Assembly (NCBI GenBank): GCA_937983475.1
Contig: CALJZV010000055.1
Coordinates: 1 to 18,737, forward strand
Length of the DNA: 18,737 bases
Direction: 5' to 3'
Source: an uncultured Verrucomicrobiales bacterium
Lineage (GTDB): Bacteria; Verrucomicrobiota; Verrucomicrobiia; Limisphaerales; JACDHS01
A program made the translations under genes and the position numbers. The first letter of the stretch is position 1. Each line of letters begins with the position of its first letter. Of this stretch, positions 1 through 6,873 are shown one piece after another. The notes under the pieces are model-generated. The model was given only the letters and a program-made list of their open reading frames with translations, was not told the DNA's origin and ran no database searches.

Positions 1-1
1 G

Positions 2-682
2 GGCGACCTGTAAGGCTGGCACAAGCCGTCCAATGGCAACTTTTTCCTCGGTCTCTACGTGGAAACCGGCCGCATCAAGGACACCGACGAATTTCAACTC
101 AAGGCTGCGCTGCGAAAAATCGTCGAGAAATTCAAGGTCGAGATGCGCCTGACCGCCGCCCAGAACCTCATCCTCACCGATGTGCCTGGCGAATTGGTGC
201 CGGCCATCACCCAGATTCTTGCCGACCATAAGATTCCCGTGGACAACCAGGCCACCGTGATTCGACGCGCTTCCATGGCCTGCCCGGCCATGCCCACCTG
301 CGGGCTGGCGCTGGCGGAATCCGAGCGCGCGTTGCCCGATATTCTGACCCGCATCGAGGCGCTCTTGTCTGAAGTCGGTCTTCCGGAGAATGAAATTGTC
401 ATTCGAATGACCGGTTGCCCGAACGGCTGCGCCCGCCCCTACATGGCCGAAATCGGCTTTGTGGGCCGCGCGCCCAACAAATACCAGATTTACATTGGCG
501 GCAATGAATCCAGCACCCGGCTCAACCGGCTCTGGAAGGAAAGCATCAAGACCGAGGAAATCACCAACGAACTGCGCCCTGTCCTTTCACGCTACGCGAA
601 GGAACGCCAGGGGGGCGAGCGGTTTGGCGATTGGTGCGAGCGTGTACTCTGGAAAGAAGAAGCCGCCGCCGCAACTGCCTAG
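2..682 (+). pseudogene. cysI: Sulfite reductase hemoprotein subunit, 3' part, with in-frame stop at 11-13
   Basis: Assimilatory sulfite reductase reduces sulfite to sulfide at a coupled siroheme/[4Fe-4S] centre in the cytoplasm. The visible ~225 codons correspond to the C-terminal two-fifths of the family. The four cluster cysteines are present: C-x5-C (codons at 281 and 299) and C-x3-C (416 and 428, in TGCPNGC). GGN and a terminal FGDW-like stretch also match E. coli CysI. Homology clearly extends upstream of the GTG at 59 (GWHKPSNGNFFLGLY, then VETGR), so 59 is not the true start. Three codons further up (GDL) also fit CysI, but codon 11-13 is TAA. That makes it a broken gene, or a base error at the contig edge. 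Upstream sequence is outside the window. It heads the cys genes, 21-60 bp before cysH. A ferredoxin- or NADPH-linked form cannot be told apart here. Confidence 0.85.
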
Positions 683-742
683 AAAATATAACCGTCCTTA
701 GATTTGATCACCGCTGTTTCCAATACAACTCCCGCAGATCAA

Positions 743-1489
743 ATGCCGCGGGATGAGACGCTCACCCCCTCGATCATCCGCCAACTGGATACCCAGTTCG
801 GCCAGATGACAACCGAGGATGTGCTGGATTGGGCTTGGAAACGCTTTGGCACCCGCGCGGCCATCGGCACCAGCTTCCAGGGAGCCGGCCTGGTGATGAT
901 TCACCTGGCCCGCCAAAAGGGGCTGAACTTCCCGGTGTTCACTCTGGACACCGGCTTGCTGTTTCCGGAAACGCTGGAACTAAAAACCCGGTTGGAGGAG
1001 TTTTTCGGGTTCCAGATTGAGGCGCTTCATCCCGACATCACCGTTGAGCAACAAAATGAAGCCCAAGGGCCGGAACTTTGGAATCGCAACCCCGACCTGT
1101 GCTGCACCTTTCGCAAGGTGTTTCCGCTACGGGGCAAACTGTCCGAATTGGACTGCTGGATCACCGGCTTGCGTCGCCAGCAATCCGACTCCCGCTCTGG
1201 CATCGGCGTCATCGAACTTTACGCCTTCGACGAAGCCTCCGGGCGCGACATCGTGAAGTTAAACCCCATGGCTAACTGGTCACGGGAGAATGTGTGGAAT
1301 TATATCCGCGAAAATAAAATTCCCTACAACCCGCTTCATGATCTGGGGTATCGCTCCATCGGGTGCCAGCCTTGCACGCGCAGGACAGCCGACGGCGAGG
1401 ACGAGCGGGCCGGACGCTGGATCGGCTTCAAGAAAGTGGAGTGCGGCATCCACACCTTCATGTCCAAAAAAATTGATTTTCAAATCTGA
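743..1489 (+). CDS. cysH: Assimilatory APS/PAPS reductase, [4Fe-4S] type
   Basis: This enzyme reduces adenylyl sulfate (or PAPS) to sulfite with thioredoxin-type reductant in the cytoplasm. The 248-residue product has the PP-loop-like N-terminus (GTSFQGAG), LDTGLLFPET, a CC pair at 120-121 (PDLCCTFRK), a C-x2-C at 208-211 (IGCQPC) and the C-terminal catalytic ECGIH with Cys234. The CC plus CxxC set is the [4Fe-4S] ligand signature of APS-using reductases and is absent from E. coli-type PAPS reductases, so APS is the likely substrate. The ATG at 743 was chosen. A TTG at 704 in the same frame would add 13 residues and sit 21 bp after cysI. Neither has a convincing Shine-Dalgarno site. It lies between cysI and cysD, which supports the role. 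No lesion is seen in this gene. Confidence 0.93.
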   Translation: MPRDETLTPSIIRQLDTQFGQMTTEDVLDWAWKRFGTRAAIGTSFQGAGLVMIHLARQKGLNFPVFTLDTGLLFPETLELKTRLEEFFGFQIEALHPDITVEQQNEAQGPELWNRNPDLCCTFRKVFPLRGKLSELDCWITGLRRQQSDSRSGIGVIELYAFDEASGRDIVKLNPMANWSRENVWNYIRENKIPYNPLHDLGYRSIGCQPCTRRTADGEDERAGRWIGFKKVECGIHTFMSKKIDFQI

Positions 1490-1518
1490 TTTAACAACCA
1501 AGCAACGACCCGAAATCT

Positions 1519-2331
1519 ATGGATTATCTGTCAAAATTGGAAAACCAGAGCATCTACATCATGCGAGAGGCGTTCACCAAGTTCGAGAACCTCGCCATGC
1601 TTTGGAGCATCGGCAAGGACTCCAGCGTGCTGCTCTGGCTGGCGCGCAAGGCATTCTTCGGCCATGTCCCCTTCCCCCTTGTGCATGTCGATACCACCTA
1701 CAAGATCCCGTCCATGATTGAATTCCGGGACAAGCTGGTGAAGGAGTGGGGCCTGCAACTGGTTGTTGGAAAAAACACCGAGGCGCTCAGCAGCGGCGTC
1801 ACCTTTCCCAACGGCAAGGCCACGCGCGTCGAATGCTGCGGCACCCTCAAAAAGGACGCCCTCAAGTCCGTGCTGGAAAAGAACAATTACACTGGCGTCA
1901 TCGTCGGTGTTCGACGCGACGAGGAGCCGACACGGGCCAAAGAGCGCTACTTTTCACCGCGCGATAAAAACATGGAGTAGAACGTCGAGGACCAACCCCC
2001 CGAGCTGTGGGACCAGTTCAAAACCGATTTCGACAAGGGCGCGCACATCCGCATTCATCCCCTGCTCCACTGGACGGAGTTGAACATCTGGGAATACATC
2101 GAGCGCGAAAACATCCCGATCATTCCGCTATATTTCGCCAATGACAAAAACGAGCGTTACCGCTCCATTGGCTGCTATCCCTGCACGTTTCCCATCCAGT
2201 CCCAAGCCAGGACTGTGCGCGAAATCATCGAGGAATTGCGCGTCACCAAGTCACCCGAGCGCGCCGGCCTCGCCCAGGACAAGGAGAGCGAGGTTGCCTT
2301 CGAGAAATTAAGGCGCGACGGCTACATGTGA
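1519..2331 (+). pseudogene. cysD: Sulfate adenylyltransferase small subunit, interrupted by TAG at 1978-1980
   Basis: CysD is the catalytic subunit of ATP sulfurylase (ATP + sulfate to APS), working with the GTPase CysN. The PP-loop SIGKDSS lies at residues 30-36. The LVHVDTTYK, RRDEE and RAKERYFSPRD stretches are typical, and it ends in the usual GY-hydrophobic C-terminus (GYM). Codon 154 is TAG in the same frame. Reading resumes with NVEDQPPELWD and runs to a TGA at 2329. Alignment to E. coli (HRWDPKNQRPELW) puts a conserved tryptophan at the stop, so one G-to-A change from TGG explains it. The pieces are 153 and 116 residues, and the second contains an ATG at 2080. Without the stop the length would be 270 residues, a short form lacking an internal segment of the E. 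coli protein. Its neighbours cysH and cysNC are intact. A sequencing error remains possible. Confidence 0.9.
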
Positions 2332-2377
2332 TTCACCACAGAGACACAGCCATATCAGATATCAAAATTCGATTTGT

Positions 2378-4273
2378 ATGAACACAACGTCAGCACCCAC
2401 CGAACAGTTGAAAATCGTGATTGTCGGACATGTGGACCACGGCAAGTCCACGTTTGTCGGACGGCTTTTTCATGACACCGGGTCATTGCCCGAGGGCAAA
2501 CTTGAGCAGCTTCAGAAAATCGCCGAGCGCCGGGGCGTGCCGTTCGAGTGGGCCAACTTAATGGACGCCCTCCAGTCCGAACGCGACCAGAACATCACGA
2601 TCGACACTACGCAAATCTGGTTTCACACCAAAAAACGCCAGTATGTCATCATTGATGCCCCCGGCCACAAGGAGTTCCTCAAAAACATGGTTACCGGAGC
2701 CGCCAACGCCGAGGCCGCCCTATTGCTCATTGACGCAAACGAAGGCATCCAGGAGAACTCTCGACGCCACGGTTACCTGCTCAACTTATTGGGCATTCGC
2801 CAGATTGCCGTGTTGGTCAACAAGATGGACCTGGTCAATTACTCTCAGGAACGCTTTGACCAAATTGAAAAGGATTACAGGGCGTTTTTGAAAACCCTCG
2901 GTATGACGCCCAAGCTGTTCATCCCCATTTCAGCGTATCACGGGCAGAACATCGCTGGCCGGAGCGAACGGATGCCGTGGTGGAATGGCCCCACGGTTTT
3001 GGAAACGCTGGATGAATTTAACGTGTCAGAATTGCCTAAAGATCAACCGCTGCGGTTTCCGATTCAGGATGTCTATCGCTTTGACGAACGCCGAATTCTT
3101 GCGGGCCGCGTAGAATCGGGCTCGATCAAGGTCGGGGACCGGCTCCTTTTCGCCCCGAGCAACAAAGTCAGCACCGTCAAGAGCATCGAACGCTGGAGCG
3201 CGCCGAAGTCCGATTCGGCCACCGCCGGGGAATCCGTTGGCATCACGCTGACGGAGCAGATTTTCGTCGAGCGCGGCGCCGTTGCCGCTCTGGAAACCGC
3301 GCCGCCGTATGAGTTGACTCGATTTAAAGCGCGCCTGTTCTGGCTGGGACGCAATCCCTTCAAGAAAGGCAAGCCCTACAAGCTCAAGCTCACCACGCAG
3401 GAATTGGAGTGCGAAATTGAATCCATCGAGAAGATCATTGATGCCTCCACGCTGGAAACCATCCATCGCGAAGGCAAGGAGCAGTGCGTCGGCCGCCATG
3501 AGGTTGCCGAATTGACACTGCGCACCAAGCGTCCGGTGGCCTTTGACGCGCATTCGGAAATCATTGCCACGGGACGGTTTGTCATCGTGGACGGGTTCGA
3601 TGTTTCCGGAGGCGGCATTATTGTTGCGGATAATTATCCCCGCCGCACGTCCGATGCGTTGCACAAAAGCGACAACATTTACTGGTCTCAAGGCAAAGTG
3701 AACGCCGCCCAACGGTCGTTGCGCAACGGCCATTCCGGCTGTGTCGTCTGGTTGACCGGGCTTTCCGGCTCCGGCAAATCCACGATTTCAATCGAGTTGG
3801 AGAGGGAATTGTTCAACCTCGGCAAGCACGCCTATATCCTTGACGGCGACAATGTGCGTCACGGTCTTTGCTCGGACCTCGGATTTTCCCCAAAGGACCG
3901 TCAGGAAAACATCCGGCGCGTGGGCGAAGTGGCCAAGCTGTTCGCCGATGCGGGCATCATCTGCATCACGGCGTTCATTTCGCCCTATCGTTCCGATCGC
4001 GAACTGGTCCGCAAGATGGTCAAGTCCGGAGAATTTATTGAAGTGTTTGTCAATGCGCCGCTGGAAGTATGCGAGGAGCGCGATCCCAAGGGGCTTTACG
4101 CCAAGGCGCGCGCCAATGAAATCAAGGATTTCACGGGGGTTTCCGCGCCTTACGAGTCGCCGGAAAAGCCCGAGCTTGAATTGCGCACCGATCAGATGTC
4201 CCCTTCCGAAGCCGTGGCACGTATTTTGGAATACCTGCACGTTCGGGACACCGATACCGCCGTTTCCATCTGA
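2378..4273 (+). CDS. cysNC: Bifunctional sulfate adenylyltransferase GTPase subunit / APS kinase
   Basis: The 631-residue protein fuses CysN, the GTPase that drives ATP sulfurylase, to CysC, which phosphorylates APS to PAPS. The CysN part has G1 GHVDHGKST at 17-25, G3 DAPGH at 93-97 and G4 NKMD at 148-151, followed by the EF-Tu-like beta-barrel domains to about residue 440. The CysC part starts near 450 with P-loop GLSGSGKST at 461-469, then DGDNVRHGL from about 489 and the FISPYRSDR segment. The length is normal for CysNC fusions. It starts at ATG 2378, 46 bp after cysD, and is the last gene before the terminator at 4311-4354. Because CysH looks like an APS-type reductase, the kinase domain may mainly supply PAPS for sulfation or other uses; that is inference. 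No lesion is seen. Confidence 0.96.
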   Translation: MNTTSAPTEQLKIVIVGHVDHGKSTFVGRLFHDTGSLPEGKLEQLQKIAERRGVPFEWANLMDALQSERDQNITIDTTQIWFHTKKRQYVIIDAPGHKEFLKNMVTGAANAEAALLLIDANEGIQENSRRHGYLLNLLGIRQIAVLVNKMDLVNYSQERFDQIEKDYRAFLKTLGMTPKLFIPISAYHGQNIAGRSERMPWWNGPTVLETLDEFNVSELPKDQPLRFPIQDVYRFDERRILAGRVESGSIKVGDRLLFAPSNKVSTVKSIERWSAPKSDSATAGESVGITLTEQIFVERGAVAALETAPPYELTRFKARLFWLGRNPFKKGKPYKLKLTTQELECEIESIEKIIDASTLETIHREGKEQCVGRHEVAELTLRTKRPVAFDAHSEIIATGRFVIVDGFDVSGGGIIVADNYPRRTSDALHKSDNIYWSQGKVNAAQRSLRNGHSGCVVWLTGLSGSGKSTISIELERELFNLGKHAYILDGDNVRHGLCSDLGFSPKDRQENIRRVGEVAKLFADAGIICITAFISPYRSDRELVRKMVKSGEFIEVFVNAPLEVCEERDPKGLYAKARANEIKDFTGVSAPYESPEKPELELRTDQMSPSEAVARILEYLHVRDTDTAVSI

Positions 4274-4310
4274 GCCTGAATGGCTTTGGGGGAAAATTGG
4301 CTAACTATTT

Positions 4311-4354
4311 CAGGGCTTCCCCGATTGATTTTCGATTGGAAGCCCTGTTTTTTT
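4311..4354 (+). terminator. Intrinsic terminator closing the cys operon
   Basis: A perfect 10-bp stem pairs CAGGGCTTCC (4311-4320) with GGAAGCCCTG (4338-4347) around a 17-nt loop. Seven T follow directly (4348-4354). It lies 37 bp after the cysNC stop. The minus-strand side has no T run after the stem, so it acts in one direction only. It also argues against a TTG start at 4297 for the response regulator, because that would put the hairpin inside the gene. Confidence 0.92.
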
Positions 4355-4365
4355 GTCCGCTTCAA

Positions 4366-4818
4366 ATGAAGTCCATGGAGCCACTCACCATCCTTCTCGT
4401 GGAAGATGAAGCCGACGACGTGCTGCTTTTCAGGCGCGCTTTGGAAAAGACCGGCGTTCAATATCCATTGCAGGTCGTCACGGATGGCGAAGCGGCATTG
4501 GCGTATTTGGCCGGGTCCGGCAAATATGCAGACAGAACAAAGTATCCTCGTCCTGGAGCAATTATTTTAGACTTGAAAATGCCCCGCTTGGATGGGCTTC
4601 AGGTGTTGGCCTCGATAAAAAACAATCCCGACTTGCGCGTCATTCCCACGTTGATTTTAAGCTCCTCCAAGGTGCCCGATGACATCGCCCGGGCCTACGA
4701 ACTCGGCGCCAATTCCTATTTCGCCAAGCCCTCCGTGCCGGGAGACCTTCATGCGTTGGTGCAGGTAGTCAATGACTATTGGAAGCGCTGCCTTAAGCCT
4801 GGTTCCAAGCCCGACTGA
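4366..4818 (+). CDS. Single-domain response regulator, Rcp1/CheY-like
   Basis: The 150-residue product is a lone receiver domain. It has the acidic pair E13/D14 (LLVEDEADD), phosphoacceptor D69 (IILDLKMPRLDG), S99 at the conserved Thr/Ser position and K121 (AKPS). There is no output domain, so it probably works by protein contact or phosphotransfer. The VEDEADD opening and long beta2-alpha2 segment are typical of Rcp1-type regulators that partner bacteriophytochrome-like kinases. The start is ATG 4366 (or ATG 4375, three codons in), both just past the terminator; no clear ribosome binding site is seen. It is convergent with the histidine kinase gene, with stop codons separated by 22 bp, and is the obvious candidate partner. 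How it is transcribed past the terminator is not evident. Confidence 0.93.
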   Translation: MKSMEPLTILLVEDEADDVLLFRRALEKTGVQYPLQVVTDGEAALAYLAGSGKYADRTKYPRPGAIILDLKMPRLDGLQVLASIKNNPDLRVIPTLILSSSKVPDDIARAYELGANSYFAKPSVPGDLHALVQVVNDYWKRCLKPGSKPD

Positions 4819-4840
4819 ATTCCAGTTATTAGAGTGCAGT

Positions 4841-6706
4841 TCAATCTTGTGTGCTTTGGTGGGCCTTCGGCAAGTCAATCCGGAACACGCTGCCCTGACC
4901 TAAGTTGGACTCCAAACCAACACTTCCGCCCATTCTTTCCACTCCCTTACGAACAATTGCCAAGCCAATGCCCGTCCCGGGATACTCGGAGGCGGTGTGC
5001 AATCGCTCAAATACTTTGAATATGCGCTCCTGATGCTCCGGAGCGATGCCGATGCCGTTATCCTGCACAAAAAGCCTGACGTTGGCGCCATCACATTCAG
5101 CCCAAATCTTGATCTGCGGGGTTAAATCCTCACGGACAAATTTTCGGGCATTTGAAATGAGATTTCCGATCACTTGCTCCAAAACCACTTCGTTTCCGAC
5201 TACCGTCGGAAATGGATGACGCACCTCCAGTCTGGTGGCGAGATCATTTCGCGCTCCACCGGCTATTTGCTCAACAATCCGGTCAACCAGCCTGTCTAAA
5301 TTAACCGCGCCCAAAGGCAATTCCTTATGGGCAAGATGTCCGTAGGTCAACAAGTCCTGAATCAGTGCGTCCATCCGGCTGGCGCTATCATTAAGCCGTC
5401 GGCATAAATCCTTGCCATTGGCATCCAAACTTGATCCGTAATCCTCCAGCAAGACGGCGGCAAATCCTTGCACTCCGCGCAAAGGGGCGCGCAAGTCGTG
5501 GGCGATGGTGTAACAAAAACTTTCCAGCGACGAAATCGTTTCCTTAAGCTCGTCAGTTCTCTCTGCCACGCGCCGCTCCAAATCCTGGGCATAACCTCGT
5601 AATTGTTCCTCTGCCTTGCGGAGCGCCTCGGTTGCATGAATGCGCTCCAGTGCGCCACCACAAAAGTCCGCAAGCACCTGCAACAAAGCCAGGTGCTCCT
5701 CCGAATAGGCATAGGGCGAATAACTCTGAATGCTTAAAAACCCAAGAACACGTTCGCCATGCCTGATGGGCGCAAACATCAGCGACAGCGAGGGGCGGCT
5801 TTTATCACCAAAAGCTTCGCCTCCAGAAAAAAACTCCGGCTTGTCGCGCAAAACCAGTCTGGTGCCATCCCGCAATATTTGCCGCGCCAATTCCGAAGGC
5901 GTGTTTCCTTTGTATAACGGCGAGACGTCTTTTACTTCTCCGTTGATGGTGTCCATGTTGATCACGGTGAACATGGCGTCGTTCTCACGATCCCAGTGAT
6001 AAACCGCGCAGGCATCCCAGCCAAAAAGGCGATTGGCCAATCCAACAATTATGCGGCCAGCCTCGCGCGGCGACGTGGCGCCGTTCAATCCCCTTGTAAG
6101 GTTAAGCAAAATGTCATTCTGCCGCTCCGCCTGTTTTTTTTCTGTAATATCCCTCAAGGCTCCAATCCACTCGACCACTTCTCCGCTTGCATCAAGCACA
6201 GGGACCACCCGGATGAAGACGTCGCGATAAGAACCATCGCCTGTCCGAAGCCGGAATTCGGCCTCACAGGGCACCTTTTCAGTTGAGGATAGATCCCATT
6301 TTCTGGCGATACGGGCTTGGTCGTCCGGATGAATCATTGCCATCCAACCATTTCCAAAAAACGCCTCCCGGCTTTGACCGGTAAATCCCCTCCACGTCGG
6401 CGAATCCTCTGCGATAATTCCCCGTCCGTCGATTGTCCAGATGACCTGGGCACTGGCAGCCACCAATGATCGGTAACGCGCCTCACTGCTTTTCAAAATT
6501 TGTTCTGCCTTTGCGCGATTTCGGGCAGCCAGCACCAGCGTGGCTCCGGCAAGGAACAAAACCACCATGAAAACCCCAAATAATTCAAAGACATCGGCAG
6601 GATTTGACTTGGCCAGCGCATACCCAAGCCAGCCAATAACGAAGTATAAGGCACCTCCAAATCCTATCCATGCCCAAGGAATATATTTGAGGAAAATGTC
6701 TTTCAT
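4841..6706 (-). CDS. Membrane PAS-GAF sensor histidine kinase
   Basis: This 621-residue inner-membrane sensor kinase has two N-terminal transmembrane helices (about 8-32 and 40-60) with almost no periplasmic domain. A PAS domain (about 72-190, ending DITEKKQAE), a GAF domain (about 195-355) and a short coiled coil (about 360-392) follow. The HisKA domain has phosphoacceptor H403 in IAHDLRAPLRG. The HATPase domain has the N box (N515, N519), DNGIGI from 549 and GTGIGLAIV from about 577. The HDLRAPLR form is typical of phytochrome-like kinases that signal to Rcp1-type receivers, matching the convergent neighbour. The GAF domain shows no obvious Cys for bilin attachment and its ligand is unknown. 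The N-terminal layout suggests sensing in the membrane or cytoplasm rather than of a periplasmic ligand. It is transcribed divergently from the secreted-protein cluster at 6850. Confidence 0.94.
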   Translation of the reverse strand: MKDIFLKYIPWAWIGFGGALYFVIGWLGYALAKSNPADVFELFGVFMVVLFLAGATLVLAARNRAKAEQILKSSEARYRSLVAASAQVIWTIDGRGIIAEDSPTWRGFTGQSREAFFGNGWMAMIHPDDQARIARKWDLSSTEKVPCEAEFRLRTGDGSYRDVFIRVVPVLDASGEVVEWIGALRDITEKKQAERQNDILLNLTRGLNGATSPREAGRIIVGLANRLFGWDACAVYHWDRENDAMFTVINMDTINGEVKDVSPLYKGNTPSELARQILRDGTRLVLRDKPEFFSGGEAFGDKSRPSLSLMFAPIRHGERVLGFLSIQSYSPYAYSEEHLALLQVLADFCGGALERIHATEALRKAEEQLRGYAQDLERRVAERTDELKETISSLESFCYTIAHDLRAPLRGVQGFAAVLLEDYGSSLDANGKDLCRRLNDSASRMDALIQDLLTYGHLAHKELPLGAVNLDRLVDRIVEQIAGGARNDLATRLEVRHPFPTVVGNEVVLEQVIGNLISNARKFVREDLTPQIKIWAECDGANVRLFVQDNGIGIAPEHQERIFKVFERLHTASEYPGTGIGLAIVRKGVERMGGSVGLESNLGQGSVFRIDLPKAHQSTQD

Positions 6707-6723
6707 CCGGGTGCAATCGTGCG

Positions 6724-6776
6724 CCAGGGATTTTCAACGCGCCAGTGACACTGCCACCGCTATATAGCTTCCCTGG
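6724..6776. promoter_or_regulatory. Inverted repeats in the divergent kinase/secreted-protein spacer
   Basis: Three symmetrical elements lie here: CCAGGGA (6724-6730) paired with TCCCTGG (6770-6776), the 11-mer CAGTGACACTG (6743-6753), and the 10-mer GCTATATAGC (6759-6768). They sit between the histidine kinase start at 6706 and the -10 candidate at 6828. They could be operators or part of the kinase promoter. No recognised regulator site is matched, so this is only a candidate. Confidence 0.3.
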
Positions 6777-6827
6777 GGTAAAATGAACTCTTTTTTGGAA
6801 TCCAATTCCCAAAGGCACCTGCTGGGC

Positions 6828-6873
6828 TATAATGCGGGACCCAGGTTTCATGAAGATTGTTTTCTTAAAGGAG
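6828..6873 (+). promoter_or_regulatory. Candidate -10 box and Shine-Dalgarno site for the secreted-protein cluster
   Basis: A perfect TATAAT lies at 6828-6833; no good -35 is seen at the standard distance. A strong AAAGGAG lies at 6867-6873, six bases before the ATG at 6880. The TATAAT overlaps the ATG at 6832, so if it is a real -10 box, transcription would begin near 6840 and 6832 could not be the start codon. That leaves ATG 6850 or ATG 6880. Confidence 0.45.

Noticed and set aside
11..1980. Stop codon reassignment as an explanation of the internal TAA and TAG
   Set aside because: TAG ends cysI, the propeller, the sulfatase and the helical-repeat genes, and TAA ends the glycosidase-like gene, so both act as normal stops here.
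3026..3733. A 235-codon minus-strand open frame opposite cysN
   Set aside because: It is antisense to a well-conserved GTPase and has no domain features of its own.
4297..4365. TTG start at 4297 for the response regulator
   Set aside because: It would place a perfect terminator hairpin and T run inside the gene; the receiver domain begins just after ATG 4366/4375.
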